Part shown: piece after piece, positions 1 through 9,001 of the stretch
Numbering within the stretch: position 1 is the first letter of the stretch
How the letters are laid out: every line of letters starts with the position of its first letter
From: OLB6 sp964525565
Lineage (GTDB): Bacteria; Bacteroidota; Ignavibacteria; Kapaibacteriales; Kapaibacteriaceae
Length of the DNA stretch: 62,032 bases
Direction: 5' to 3'
Assembly (NCBI GenBank): GCA_964525565.1
Contig: CAZGHI010000014.1
Coordinates: 1-62,032, forward strand
Notes under the pieces: generated by a model
Database searches by the model: none
Seen by the model: only the letters and a program-made list of their open reading frames with translations
Told to the model about the DNA's origin: nothing
Program-made: the position numbers and the translations under genes

Positions 1-1239
1 TGCCACCGCCCTGAACGGCAACGCCATTCCGAACGACCCCCTCGGAATGTCGTTGCCGTTCAGGTCGATTCCATATTCATCGGTGTAGGCAATTCCCTGT
101 CCGGCCGCCTGCATGTTTGGCCGTCCAGAGATTGGCGTTGTGCCGTCGGCCCTAAAGAGCTTAGTTCTGCTGAGAATGGTAAACTGCCCTGTTGCTGTGT
201 TCAGTTCAAACCTCGTGACTTCCGGCTGGTAGTTTGGAAGTGGAAACGGTCTGCGAAGTGCACCGCGCACGGTTACCGGTTCAGCGTTCGGGCCACGATC
301 GCCGTGGGTTAAGAATACATGGGTGTTCGGTCCGCTACCAGGTCCCACATACCACAAACCTGAACCAACACCTAAATAGATGTTCTGCCCTTTATCGGTA
401 GTACCTTGAATCGGACGGTCTGACCACGTGTAGTTCGTACTTCGTGGTACCCCTTTACTAAAGTCCTTGTATCCAAGAGCAACTACACGTGTAAGTGTTG
501 CCGTAGGGATATCAATGATGGCCAGAGCATTGTTTTCCTGAAGGGTAATGTATGCTGTTTTACCATCCGGACTTACAGCAGCATATTCGGGTTCGAAATC
601 CTGCGAGGCCGTTGCATTGGGTCCATATATGCGTATGCCCATGTGTCGTAGCGAATCTTCCGAACCATTCAGACCAGTAAACGTTACTGTCTGAACAGTT
701 GGCGATGCAGGATTTGTAACGTTTATTATAGAAACGGAACCATTAGGATCATTGGTATAGGTATTATCCGGTTCGCCTTCGTTGCAAACGATAATTGTTT
801 TACCGTCGGGCGTAAACGTGAGCTGGTCGGGTTGTGCACCAACTGTAACCATGCTGCGGAACCCACCAGTATTGTCCATGATAATCACGCGCCCCGGATT
901 CTGCCTGTTTGTTGCGTCTTCGAGGGCAACAGCAAGTACGTTCCCCTTCAGCGCAATGCTATTCACATAGCCGCCGTAGGCGCCTATTAGCACGTCGTAT
1001 TGCCAAATCGGGTTCGACGGATTAGCAATGCTTACAAACGAGAGTTTGTTGGAATGACCATTCGATACAATTGCCATTTTATTTACGGGATCATACGTGA
1101 CAACTTCTGCTGCTCCGACGTTATAGGCGCGTGGATTTTGCCAGTTACGTGCGAGAAACTTCATCACAGTTGATGTTTGAGAGTAGAGAGTCTGTGATAC
1201 GAACAGTAGCCCCGCAAGTAGGAGCATATTACGCTGCAT
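1..1239 (-). CDS. Exported choice-of-anchor I / phytase-like esterase protein (partial, 3' end off window)
   Basis: The frame opens with ATG at 1239 and runs without a stop to base 1, giving 413 codons, so the C-terminus lies outside the window. The first 21 residues form a signal peptide ending near TLYSQ, so the product is exported. Residues 40-270 read as a YncE-like beta-propeller: FTPDGKTIIVCNEGEPDN, then FEPEYAAVSPDGKTAYITLQ and ENNALAIIDI. This is the pattern of the choice-of-anchor I family. The last part (YTDEYGIDLNGNDIPRG) resembles the start of the phytase-like esterase domain often fused behind that propeller. Surface or extracellular location is inferred; the substrate is unknown. 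It lies 127 bp downstream of menA on the same strand and is probably a separate unit. Confidence 0.75.
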   Translation of the reverse strand, partial: MQRNMLLLAGLLFVSQTLYSQTSTVMKFLARNWQNPRAYNVGAAEVVTYDPVNKMAIVSNGHSNKLSFVSIANPSNPIWQYDVLIGAYGGYVNSIALKGNVLAVALEDATNRQNPGRVIIMDNTGGFRSMVTVGAQPDQLTFTPDGKTIIVCNEGEPDNTYTNDPNGSVSIINVTNPASPTVQTVTFTGLNGSEDSLRHMGIRIYGPNATASQDFEPEYAAVSPDGKTAYITLQENNALAIIDIPTATLTRVVALGYKDFSKGVPRSTNYTWSDRPIQGTTDKGQNIYLGVGSGLWYVGPGSGPNTHVFLTHGDRGPNAEPVTVRGALRRPFPLPNYQPEVTRFELNTATGQFTILSRTKLFRADGTTPISGRPNMQAAGQGIAYTDEYGIDLNGNDIPRGSFGMALPFRAVA

Positions 1240-1405
1240 AGTTGTACCTCGATGTAGAAGTGTGGTGATCAATCGTGGACACAAAAATTCAGCGCAGCCA
1301 TGCGTTCTGCCGCATGGTTCAACGTTACAATCTCTTTATGTTATGGCTCTGTAACGCTACAATGCCCGAATGTTACCTTAGTGTTATCAACAAGGCGTGC
1401 ATTGC

Positions 1406-2278
1406 TCATCGTGCGGCAACAATAACGGCAATAGCCAGCAGGACGGCATACGCGAGGTATAATGCTGAAGTGCCAACCAAGGCTTTGTTCAGCGCTTGTC
1501 CTTTCCGTGTGGTAACGATGAATGAAAGCCACAATCCTGCCGGTATCACTGCTACGGGCAACATCATTTCCATACCACGATGAAGTAACAGAATGGACGG
1601 TAGTAGTACAGCCAGTAGGGTACTAAGCATGTACAATTGTCGGGATGCCTCGCTGCCTATGCGAACGGCCAGCGTTCGCTTTCCCACTGCTGCATCCGTT
1701 TCAATATCTCGTATGTTGTTCACACCTAGAATGTTTGCAACAAGCAAGCCGGGACCAATAGTTGCATACACAACATCCGTCGTAAGTGATCCCGTATGAA
1801 CGAAGTATGTTCCGCAAACGCCTACCACGCCAAACAGTAGAAAAGCAGCAGCATCACCAAGACCATGGTATGCCAGAGGCCACGGCCCTCCCGTGTAAGC
1901 CCACGCTGCAATCAGACAGACCACGCCTATTACAAGAACAGGCCATCCGGCATGCTTAACCAGCGGAAGTCCCAGAATAAAGCAGATAACGGCTGCAGCC
2001 CAGGACGCATTCCTCAGATGGCGATAGTCGATGAGTCCATCAACAAGCAGTCTGCGTGGACCCACGCGATGTGTATCTGCGCCGCGACGGTAGTCGTACA
2101 AATCGTTCACCCAATTGGAAACAAGCTGTATCAAGATGGCACATACAAGCACAAGGGGAGCAAGTTCCGCTGAAAAGTTTCCATCAGCAACTGCAAACGC
2201 CGATCCAACGATAACTGGCGCAACACTAGCCGCAAACACCTTTGGCTTTGTGCTTTCCACCCACAGCCACAGCTTCAT
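1406..2278 (-). CDS. menA: 1,4-dihydroxy-2-naphthoate polyprenyltransferase MenA
   Basis: Integral membrane prenyltransferase of the UbiA family that attaches the polyprenyl tail to 1,4-dihydroxy-2-naphthoate, giving demethylmenaquinone. The 290-residue product has about eight hydrophobic segments and two Asp-rich motifs: NWVNDLYDYRRGAD near residues 55-68 and NNIRDIETD near 187-195, the Mg2+/diphosphate-binding sites of the family. The frame is open further upstream, but ATG at 2278 is chosen because it begins the family-typical MKLWLWVESTKPK and is preceded by GGAGG. That ATG overlaps the menG stop as ATGA, so the two genes are translationally coupled. Together they make the last two steps of menaquinone synthesis. 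Confidence 0.92.
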   Translation of the reverse strand: MKLWLWVESTKPKVFAASVAPVIVGSAFAVADGNFSAELAPLVLVCAILIQLVSNWVNDLYDYRRGADTHRVGPRRLLVDGLIDYRHLRNASWAAAVICFILGLPLVKHAGWPVLVIGVVCLIAAWAYTGGPWPLAYHGLGDAAAFLLFGVVGVCGTYFVHTGSLTTDVVYATIGPGLLVANILGVNNIRDIETDAAVGKRTLAVRIGSEASRQLYMLSTLLAVLLPSILLLHRGMEMMLPVAVIPAGLWLSFIVTTRKGQALNKALVGTSALYLAYAVLLAIAVIVAAR

Positions 2279-2967
2279 CAGGCAACCTCCCCGATGTAGA
2301 TATAGGCAACGCCTCCGGTAAGAGCATGCTGTTGCACACTGGCAAAGCCCCCTGCCTTCCTCATCAGATCTACGAATGCAAATCCACTGGGAAATCGTGA
2401 TGCAGAATCGGGAAGGTATTCGTAAGGGGCTCTGGTTCCGGTTACCAGTTTTCCAATCAATGGAATCACATGCTTGCTGTACCAACGATAGAATATGCCA
2501 AGAATACCTCGAGGCTGACCGAATTCAAGCACAACGACCCTTCCACCCGGCACTGTTACTCTACGCATCTCGGCAATAGCACGCGAGGGATTATCCACAT
2601 TACGAATTCCGAAGGCAATGCTGCACACGTCGAAAGTTGCATCCGGAAATGGCAACGTCTCGGCATCTGCTTGGAGAAAGGTGATGTCGAAATGCTTTTT
2701 TTGTGCCTTTTGCGGAGCAAACGAAAGCATCTCCGCATTCAAATCAGTTCCGGTAACCACCCCTGTCTGTCCAACAACCTTTTTAAATGCTATGGCAAGA
2801 TCACCCGTTCCCGTTGCCACATCCAAGACCCTGCTACCCAGGGTTGCACCTGAAAGCCGTACGGCAACCGCACGCCAACGATGATGAACTCCTAGTGACA
2901 AAATGGTGTTTGCCCGATCATACCGGTGTGCAATGCTTGAAAACATTGCCTGTACGTGTTCACTCAT
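2278..2967 (-). CDS. menG: Demethylmenaquinone methyltransferase MenG/UbiE
   Basis: SAM-dependent C-methyltransferase that turns demethylmenaquinone into menaquinone. The 229-residue length is usual for the family. Residues 1-30 (MFSSIAHRYDRANTILSLGVHHRWR) are the conserved UbiE N-terminus. The SAM-binding loop VLDVATGTGDLA lies at about 48-58, GTDLNAEML follows, and FGIRNVDNPSRAIAEM is the conserved MenG/UbiE signature. It is the first gene of a two-gene unit with menA. A TAGTTTTG element on the minus strand (2980-2973) sits just upstream of the ATG, which could mean a leaderless transcript. The T9SS gene at 3040 is divergent. Confidence 0.93.
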   Translation of the reverse strand: MSEHVQAMFSSIAHRYDRANTILSLGVHHRWRAVAVRLSGATLGSRVLDVATGTGDLAIAFKKVVGQTGVVTGTDLNAEMLSFAPQKAQKKHFDITFLQADAETLPFPDATFDVCSIAFGIRNVDNPSRAIAEMRRVTVPGGRVVVLEFGQPRGILGIFYRWYSKHVIPLIGKLVTGTRAPYEYLPDSASRFPSGFAFVDLMRKAGGFASVQQHALTGGVAYIYIGEVA

Positions 2968-3039
2968 TCCGCAAAACTACCTTGTTAAGAGACTGTGCCT
3001 AGTTCGGTTATCTTGCAGGTTGGAACGAAAGGACTTACC

Positions 3040-6000
3040 ATGATCCGACATGTTTACCTTCTGCTATTTGTGTTTTTGCTCCATTCAAGCGCTAATGAAA
3101 TGTGGGCTCAGAGTTTGAAAGACAGAGATCCACAAAAAGTAAAGAAACGCTTCGAAGCGTTCCGGAACCGACGCATCCCGGCAGGAACAGTGCTACCGGA
3201 AGACATACGAATTCGCGCAATCGAAGCGGCGCGTATAATGGAGTCTGCAAAGAGCGTGGCTATGGTTCAGGAAGCACAACCAACGTGGAAGAATATCGGA
3301 CCGCACAGTACGGCCGGTAGGGTAAAAGATATTATCGTACATCCCAACGATGCCAATACGCTGTATATCGGCGCTGCTGCCGGAGGCGTTTGGAAGTCCA
3401 CAAATGGCGGAGCTACGTGGCGTCCGCTAACCGACGATGCAAATGCCACAGCCATGGGCTCACTGTGGTTTCATCCGAACGACCCAAATATCATCTTTGC
3501 CGGCACCGGTGAACAGGTTACCAATGCAAATACCTTCCTTGGCGCTGGTTTGCTTAAGAGCACAGATGCCGGCGAAACCTGGTCAATCGTTGGTCTCACG
3601 CACGTTGGCTCAATATCCAGAATCTTCGCTCACCCTAAGAATCCGGACCTGCTCATGGCCGGTTGTATGAATACAAACCAAGGTGTGTATAAAAGTACCG
3701 ACGGAGGAACAACGTGGAAGCGGATGCTGAATGAGACGGTGTACGATATGACGATAAATCCAAACGATGAAAACGAATGGTTTGTTGGCGTTCGTGAAAA
3801 AGGCATCATGTATTCAAGTGACGGTGGGGTAACGTGGGAAACACGGAATAATGGCCTGTTTGGTACCTACGGTAGGACGTCGATTAAACAAAGCCCCACC
3901 AATCCCGACATTCTCTACGTTCTCATGGAACTCAATCAGCTTGCCGTAATCGCCAAAAGCACCAACCGCGGCCAAAGCTGGACCATGCAATACAACGACT
4001 CCAGAGGTTGCTTTTTTTCCGGTTCGTGCACACCTGAATCAAGTCAGGGATTCTACGATAACTACGTATCTATCTCTCCCACCAATCCCGACATTTGTTT
4101 TGTGGGTGGCATCGACATTTGGCGGACTACCAACGGTGGCACAACATGGATGAACGTAACAAACGGATACGATGATGGCAACGGCGCAAACCTGGTGCAC
4201 GTTGACCAACACTGTCTTGCATTCGGTCCGCCAGGTTCTGGTGTGATTTATGCGGGCAACGACGGAGGGATGGTAAAGTCGTTCGACGGAGGTACTACGT
4301 GGCAGGCCATAAATAACGGATTGGCCATCACGCAATTCTATGATTTCGATAACGACCCAACCCGACGGGAACGCTCGTTCGGTGGAACTCAAGACAACGG
4401 AACGCTGGGAACGTTTGGTCCCATTGAATGGGACTCGATATGGGGGGGAGACGGAATGGTTACGATCGTTCACAGTACTGACCCTGACATTGTGTATGGA
4501 AACAATCCAAACGGGAGGCCATTCCGACTGAACTTCCGCACGCAACAGGCTAGGTACATCACATCCGGCATAGACCTTAGCGAATCTGCACTGTGGGCTG
4601 CCCCGATGGTGGCAAATCCATACGACGGTAATAACCTGATGCACGGAAGAAGACGTGTATGGAAGAGCTATACTGCCGGAAACGAATGGGTGGCTTGGTC
4701 GCCTGCATTTGTAAATAATGTTTCTGCCATGGCGTTCTCGTATGCAGATGAGTTTGTGCTGTGGGCAGGTTCATCAACTGGTGAAATCATGATTAGCGAA
4801 GACGACGGTAATTCATGGAGCTTTCTCGAACGAAATGAACTGTCGAACCGATTCATCGGTGCCATACATACATCATATAAAAACAGAGAAACGGCATGGA
4901 TTGGCTATGGTTCGTACGGCGCACCCAACCTTTGGAAAACAACAGATTTAGGCAGCTCATGGACATCCGTTTGGGGCAATATGCCAGACGTTGTTGTTAA
5001 CGGTATTGCAGTTCACCCTGATGATGAGGACATCATTTTCATTGCTACCGATATTGGGGTATTTGCTACCTTCGATGGAGGTAATCATTGGATGCCGTAC
5101 GGAAAGGGATTGCCGCGAACAGTTGTAACCGGCATACGCCTGAATTACGAGTTCGGATATTTACGGTGCGTTACGCACGGCCGCAGTGCCTGGGAGGTTC
5201 CACTCCTCTCTGTTGCACCGACCGACCCGAGTATCACAGCCCCGATTGGAAGCGAAATATTCACCGGAACACTGCACACCACGATTTCGTGGACGGGATT
5301 TACTCCGCCTGTTACGCTGGAATATTCAGTTGACGATGGATTCACGTGGAAAGAGATTACCACAGGAGTAAGCGGACGTGCCTACCGATGGCAAGTTCCC
5401 AATTGGCCTACCGTAAATGCACGCATTCGCATTACGTCGGTCACAACCCCATCGCAGCAGGTGGTTTCGAATACCTTTACCATAGTACCCCTCGTAAAGG
5501 GGGGGGTTGTTTCCAGCACAACCGTTCCTTGGGTGCCGTACGGTCTAGCTTGGGATGGCAAAGAGGGCTTGTGGTCAAGCAGCTTCTATACACCATACCT
5601 GTATAAACTGGACAGAACAACGCTGCAGATGGTAAAAAAAGTACGTCTGCCATCGGTTGTTGGTGATTCACTGTTTACCGATCTTACATTCGATCGTTCA
5701 ACAGGAACAATCTATCTGCACAAGCTTACTGCCAGCGATGGAGTTGGGGCTACCGTGATTGTAGTTGACACGAATGGCCAACTAATCAATCGCTTTCCGT
5801 CGCAAGCACGCCGATATGCCACCGGACTGGAGTACGTAAACGGCAATCTCATTGCAGGAGAACGTGATGGCTTCCAGAATTTGTACGTAATGACGACCAG
5901 TGGAGCACTGGTTTCAGAAACGCCCAATCCGTGCAGGGTCCGTTACGGACCACGATGCCTGGCAAGCGATGATAAGGGTAACCTGGTACAAACCTGTACC

Positions 6001-6516
6001 AACTTTCCATCGGAGAGTTCTACTCTGTCAGACTGCTACGCAATTCGAATTCCAACAGACGATTTACAACTTGAAAAGGACCGCATGCAGCTAAGCACAA
6101 ACAACGGTCTCATTAATGCCCGTGGCATTGAGTACGATGTACGAGATGGCGGGTACTGGGTTGGTGATTTTAGTGGTAATATTTACAAGATCACCGGCTT
6201 TGATTTTGTTGCTCCACCGGTAACGTCGGTTGAAGAGAGCAACGTGGTTGCAAGCATGCTGAGCGTTCGTCCGAACCCTGTATCAACAACCTGTGTTGTT
6301 TCGCTTTCAGCGGTTCAGGCCTCGCGCTCCGTGTTGCTGAGCGTACGAAACATTCTAGGTGAACCAGTCGCACGTATCTACCGTGGCGACCAACTTCCCG
6401 GCTTAGACCTTGTTGTGAGTTGGCCAGCCTCGTCGCTCGCACCTGGCACGTATATCGTAACCGCAGAATCAAGCGGCACCATCGTCGGTTCTGTTCCAGT
6501 TATTATCTCCCGATAA
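3040..6516 (+). CDS. Large secreted BNR/Asp-box propeller protein with T9SS type A sorting domain
   Basis: A 1158-residue exported protein. ATG at 3040 is preferred over the earlier in-frame start at 2995 because it begins a clean signal peptide (MIRHVYLLLFVFLL, cut near MWAQ) and has AAAGGA at a suitable distance. At least ten Asp-box-like repeats of the form S/T-x-D/N-x-G-x-x-W occur at about residues 117, 173, 219, 259, 306, 363, 413, 585, 633 and 677, building a sortilin/sialidase-like propeller. An Ig/FN3-like segment follows at about 728-808 (EYSVDDGFTWKEI), then a second propeller-like region to about 1060. The last 80 residues (SVRPNPVS ... LAPGTYIVTAES) form a T9SS type A C-terminal domain. 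Surface delivery is inferred from this; enzymatic activity is not evident, as Asp-box propellers are often structural. Confidence 0.88.
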   Translation: MIRHVYLLLFVFLLHSSANEMWAQSLKDRDPQKVKKRFEAFRNRRIPAGTVLPEDIRIRAIEAARIMESAKSVAMVQEAQPTWKNIGPHSTAGRVKDIIVHPNDANTLYIGAAAGGVWKSTNGGATWRPLTDDANATAMGSLWFHPNDPNIIFAGTGEQVTNANTFLGAGLLKSTDAGETWSIVGLTHVGSISRIFAHPKNPDLLMAGCMNTNQGVYKSTDGGTTWKRMLNETVYDMTINPNDENEWFVGVREKGIMYSSDGGVTWETRNNGLFGTYGRTSIKQSPTNPDILYVLMELNQLAVIAKSTNRGQSWTMQYNDSRGCFFSGSCTPESSQGFYDNYVSISPTNPDICFVGGIDIWRTTNGGTTWMNVTNGYDDGNGANLVHVDQHCLAFGPPGSGVIYAGNDGGMVKSFDGGTTWQAINNGLAITQFYDFDNDPTRRERSFGGTQDNGTLGTFGPIEWDSIWGGDGMVTIVHSTDPDIVYGNNPNGRPFRLNFRTQQARYITSGIDLSESALWAAPMVANPYDGNNLMHGRRRVWKSYTAGNEWVAWSPAFVNNVSAMAFSYADEFVLWAGSSTGEIMISEDDGNSWSFLERNELSNRFIGAIHTSYKNRETAWIGYGSYGAPNLWKTTDLGSSWTSVWGNMPDVVVNGIAVHPDDEDIIFIATDIGVFATFDGGNHWMPYGKGLPRTVVTGIRLNYEFGYLRCVTHGRSAWEVPLLSVAPTDPSITAPIGSEIFTGTLHTTISWTGFTPPVTLEYSVDDGFTWKEITTGVSGRAYRWQVPNWPTVNARIRITSVTTPSQQVVSNTFTIVPLVKGGVVSSTTVPWVPYGLAWDGKEGLWSSSFYTPYLYKLDRTTLQMVKKVRLPSVVGDSLFTDLTFDRSTGTIYLHKLTASDGVGATVIVVDTNGQLINRFPSQARRYATGLEYVNGNLIAGERDGFQNLYVMTTSGALVSETPNPCRVRYGPRCLASDDKGNLVQTCTNFPSESSTLSDCYAIRIPTDDLQLEKDRMQLSTNNGLINARGIEYDVRDGGYWVGDFSGNIYKITGFDFVAPPVTSVEESNVVASMLSVRPNPVSTTCVVSLSAVQASRSVLLSVRNILGEPVARIYRGDQLPGLDLVVSWPASSLAPGTYIVTAESSGTIVGSVPVIISR

Positions 6517-6518
6517 CC

Positions 6519-7277
6519 ATGAATCGTATCAACAATCACACACCACAAGACCAGAAGGCCACGACAACACAAAAAGCGCAAAATGAAACGGAACGCGAGT
6601 TTCTTGAGGGTCCCCACTCCAGGCTTCGCGAGTTTGGATTTGTTCTGCGTGTAGTTCGTGAATTTGTTCACGGGTTCAGGAAGTTGCATTTTTTAGGACC
6701 GTGTATAACTGTTTTTGGTTCAGCACGATTCAAAGAGGACCATAAGTACTACCAGCTTGCCCGCGAGATGGGATCTGCACTTGCAGATATGGGCTTCACT
6801 GTGCTCACTGGCGGCGGTCCAGGAATCATGGAAGCTGCTAATCGTGGTGCCAAGGAAGCCGGAGGAACAAGCATAGGCTGCAACATTGTTCTACCGCACG
6901 AGCAGAATCCCAATCCCTACTTGGATGTGATGATAGAATTTGATTACTTCTTCGTCCGCAAGTTCATGCTCATCAAATACTCGCTTGGTTTTGTGGTAAT
7001 GCCAGGGGGCTTTGGCACACTCGATGAGTTGTTTGAAGCAATTACCCTGATGCAGACAAATAAAATCAAAAACTTTCCGGTTGTGCTGATGGGTCGGGAG
7101 TATTACAAAGACATCATGGAAACCGCCCAAACGTTTCTAAAGGAAGGAACTATTAGCCCATCTGATCTAAATCTGTTCCTCGTTACAGATTCTATCGAGG
7201 AAGCGTGTGCATACCTTAGGAAGAACGTTGTAAAGCGCTTTGGCCTGAAACAACAGTTATTCATACCACGCGGATAG
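6519..7277 (+). CDS. LOG-family (TIGR00730) nucleotide phosphoribohydrolase-like protein
   Basis: A cytosolic Rossmann-fold protein of the LOG family (cytokinin riboside 5'-monophosphate phosphoribohydrolase; often mislabelled lysine decarboxylase). The family cleaves nucleoside 5'-monophosphates to base and ribose 5-phosphate. Both signature motifs are present: GGGPGIMEAANRG near residue 99 and PGGFGTLDELFEA near 162. The 252 residues include about 65 extra N-terminal residues, as in the long LOG subgroup. ATG at 6519 begins two bases after the preceding stop and has no clear Shine-Dalgarno site, so translation may depend on read-through from the T9SS gene, or the frame may start upstream. 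Substrate is inferred from family only. Confidence 0.85.
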   Translation: MNRINNHTPQDQKATTTQKAQNETEREFLEGPHSRLREFGFVLRVVREFVHGFRKLHFLGPCITVFGSARFKEDHKYYQLAREMGSALADMGFTVLTGGGPGIMEAANRGAKEAGGTSIGCNIVLPHEQNPNPYLDVMIEFDYFFVRKFMLIKYSLGFVVMPGGFGTLDELFEAITLMQTNKIKNFPVVLMGREYYKDIMETAQTFLKEGTISPSDLNLFLVTDSIEEACAYLRKNVVKRFGLKQQLFIPRG

Positions 7278-7306
7278 TCGGGGTTCAGAGGTCTGCTTGA
7301 TTTGAG

Positions 7307-8368
7307 CTACAACCGTACGCCAACTGCAAGGGTCACGATGCCATGAATAGAGTGCACAGAACCATCAGAGCGGAGGTACACCGGCTCCGATGCTGAATAA
7401 CCCCGCACTTCCATGCCGATATCAGCATGGCGATCGACAGTAGCATGGATACCGCATGTGGCTGCAACAACCTGAAACCTCCGTTCGCCAGGGGTTGCCA
7501 CCACAACACCATGCTTGTCGCTGTAATACTCCAATCTTCCAACTGCCCGAAGCCATGATGTTGGTTGCACACTAACCAAACCGTTAACCGTCCAAAACCA
7601 TCGGCTTTTGCCCGCCGAGTCGTTCTGAACACCACAGTCGAATGTTGACTGTGCACGCACGCCATTTGTAATGCGCAGGTCGGCGTATAGGTTCGAAAAA
7701 TACCGTGTTCCGTGGTTACCATACACGTCGGCTTCAGTACCGGAAAGGGTGGACCAGTTTACTGTAACATCGGCTGACGGGGTGTAGGTTATTTGTGTGC
7801 CGATCGACTTCTGAGGGTTATTGTCAACAATGAGTTGCCACCCATTAACAAGTAACGAAGACACACGAATAAACGGGTTTATCGTCCACGTACCACGTAT
7901 GCCGGTTAGGTAGTAAGGAGAGTTATCGGCAGCTAAGGATCGAGTGAATAAAAGATTTTCAGACGGAACAATCGATTCGACACCAAGGTGCGAAGAAAAC
8001 AAGCCAACGTCAATCTCAACCTCACTAACCGGATATATTCCTGCCCATGCTTCTCCCAGGAATTTCATCTGTGCATCGGGACCAACGTAGTTGGCATCTG
8101 CAACCGTACCAAGCTGCCCAATGAGAACAACTTTGATCTCACGACCAGTAGCAATGATGCCTGCCCTGGCAAGAGCAATTGAAAACTCCTGTGCTGTAAA
8201 GGGCGTGGTAGAGAAAGGAATAATCTTATCCTCTCCGCTTTGATCAGCGTAGTACGCATCCAGCGAACCTGCGACACGAATGCGCAGGGTATCATTTGAC
8301 ATCAAACACCGTGGATGCATTATCAAAACAAGAACATAGAGATATGTCCACCATCTGTGCAACTTCAT
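7307..8368 (-). CDS. BBP2-type outer-membrane beta-barrel porin
   Basis: A 353-residue exported barrel protein. It has an N-terminal signal peptide ending near residue 24, then SLDAYYADQSGED and a strand-rich body with alternating hydrophobic residues. The segment AWAGIYPVSEVEIDVGLFSSHLGVE, followed by ENLLFTRSLAADNSPYYLTGIRG, matches the pattern of putative beta-barrel porin-2 (BBP2, OmpL-like) proteins. It ends in an aromatic/aliphatic residue pattern (LAVGVRL) rather than a classical terminal Phe. It starts two bases after the stop of the small exported protein at 8371-8868, so the two form an operon. Substrate is not predictable. It converges on the LOG gene with 29 bp between the stops. 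Confidence 0.75.
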   Translation of the reverse strand: MKLHRWWTYLYVLVLIMHPRCLMSNDTLRIRVAGSLDAYYADQSGEDKIIPFSTTPFTAQEFSIALARAGIIATGREIKVVLIGQLGTVADANYVGPDAQMKFLGEAWAGIYPVSEVEIDVGLFSSHLGVESIVPSENLLFTRSLAADNSPYYLTGIRGTWTINPFIRVSSLLVNGWQLIVDNNPQKSIGTQITYTPSADVTVNWSTLSGTEADVYGNHGTRYFSNLYADLRITNGVRAQSTFDCGVQNDSAGKSRWFWTVNGLVSVQPTSWLRAVGRLEYYSDKHGVVVATPGERRFQVVAATCGIHATVDRHADIGMEVRGYSASEPVYLRSDGSVHSIHGIVTLAVGVRL

Positions 8369-8370
8369 TG

Positions 8371-8868
8371 CTATTTCTGTTTCTTGAACACGTTGAATTC
8401 GCCAACAAAGGGAAGCATTTGTATAACATCAATGTTTATGGCATTTAATATGTATGACTCCATTTGGTAAAACATTGCTGCCGTTTGTGTTGATGTTGCT
8501 TTGCGAATGTCTTTGTAATAGTCATAGATCAACTCACGAAGATCGCTGTTGACATCATCAATATCTTCAACCATGCAATGAATTTCGTCGTGGGTAATAT
8601 TGGGAAATTTACTTACAAACTTCTGCAGCAACTTAACATTCTCTTTTGCGAGGTCTTTGCGCTTTGATTCGTACTTGTCGTACAGTGGCCAGAACCCAAC
8701 CGAATCGGCAGCCGAGAGCTTCATGATTTTGTTATAGATAGAACGTTTCTCCATTCCAAAAAGGCTCTGTACGATTGCAACTTCTTCCTGGTTGAACTGA
8801 GCAGCTACCTTGGTTCCTGTAGCACCAAGAAGTGCAACCACGACGAAAACCCCGAACAATGTTTTCAT
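8371..8868 (-). CDS. Small exported alpha-helical protein of unknown function, paired with BBP2 porin
   Basis: I do not recognise this family. The start at 8868 is chosen because AGGGA lies seven bases upstream and because it begins a good signal peptide (MKTLFGVFVVVALLGATGTKVAAQ). The mature part, about 140 residues, is almost entirely helical and charged (KYESKRKDLAKENVKLLQKF, then DVNSDLRELIYDYYKDIRKA), with one central Cys. A periplasmic location is inferred. It is transcribed first in a two-gene operon with the porin, which suggests a partner such as a periplasmic factor for the barrel or its substrate. Confidence 0.7.
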   Translation of the reverse strand: MKTLFGVFVVVALLGATGTKVAAQFNQEEVAIVQSLFGMEKRSIYNKIMKLSAADSVGFWPLYDKYESKRKDLAKENVKLLQKFVSKFPNITHDEIHCMVEDIDDVNSDLRELIYDYYKDIRKATSTQTAAMFYQMESYILNAINIDVIQMLPFVGEFNVFKKQK

Positions 8869-8908
8869 ACCACTATCCCTTTGATGTAAAAACTGGTTAC
8901 TGATTTCA

Positions 8909-8922
8909 ATGCAAAATTGCAT
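8909..8922. promoter_or_regulatory. Short inverted repeat ATGCAA-N2-TTGCAT in a divergent promoter region
   Basis: Arms of six bases separated by two lie 41 bp upstream of the small exported protein gene (minus strand) and about 80 bp upstream of the ABC exporter (plus strand). The size and place suit a repressor site, but a 6-bp repeat can arise by chance. Confidence 0.2.
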
Positions 8923-9001
8923 GGAAATTGTAACTGTACCGTTGTCTCTGGTGGTCCGGTAAACATTGTGGCATGGTTTTGGCCTTCAGCGATGCCCTTC
9001 T

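Noticed and set aside
1298..1317. Inverted repeat CCATGCG-N6-CGCATGG near the partial first gene and menA
   Set aside because: Stem of seven bases without T run on either strand, so not a credible terminator; no sign of an operator.
4039..4644. Open minus-strand frame of 201 codons inside the T9SS propeller gene
   Set aside because: It is antisense to clear Asp-box repeats, has no domain or start signal, and is explained by the codon pattern of the real gene.
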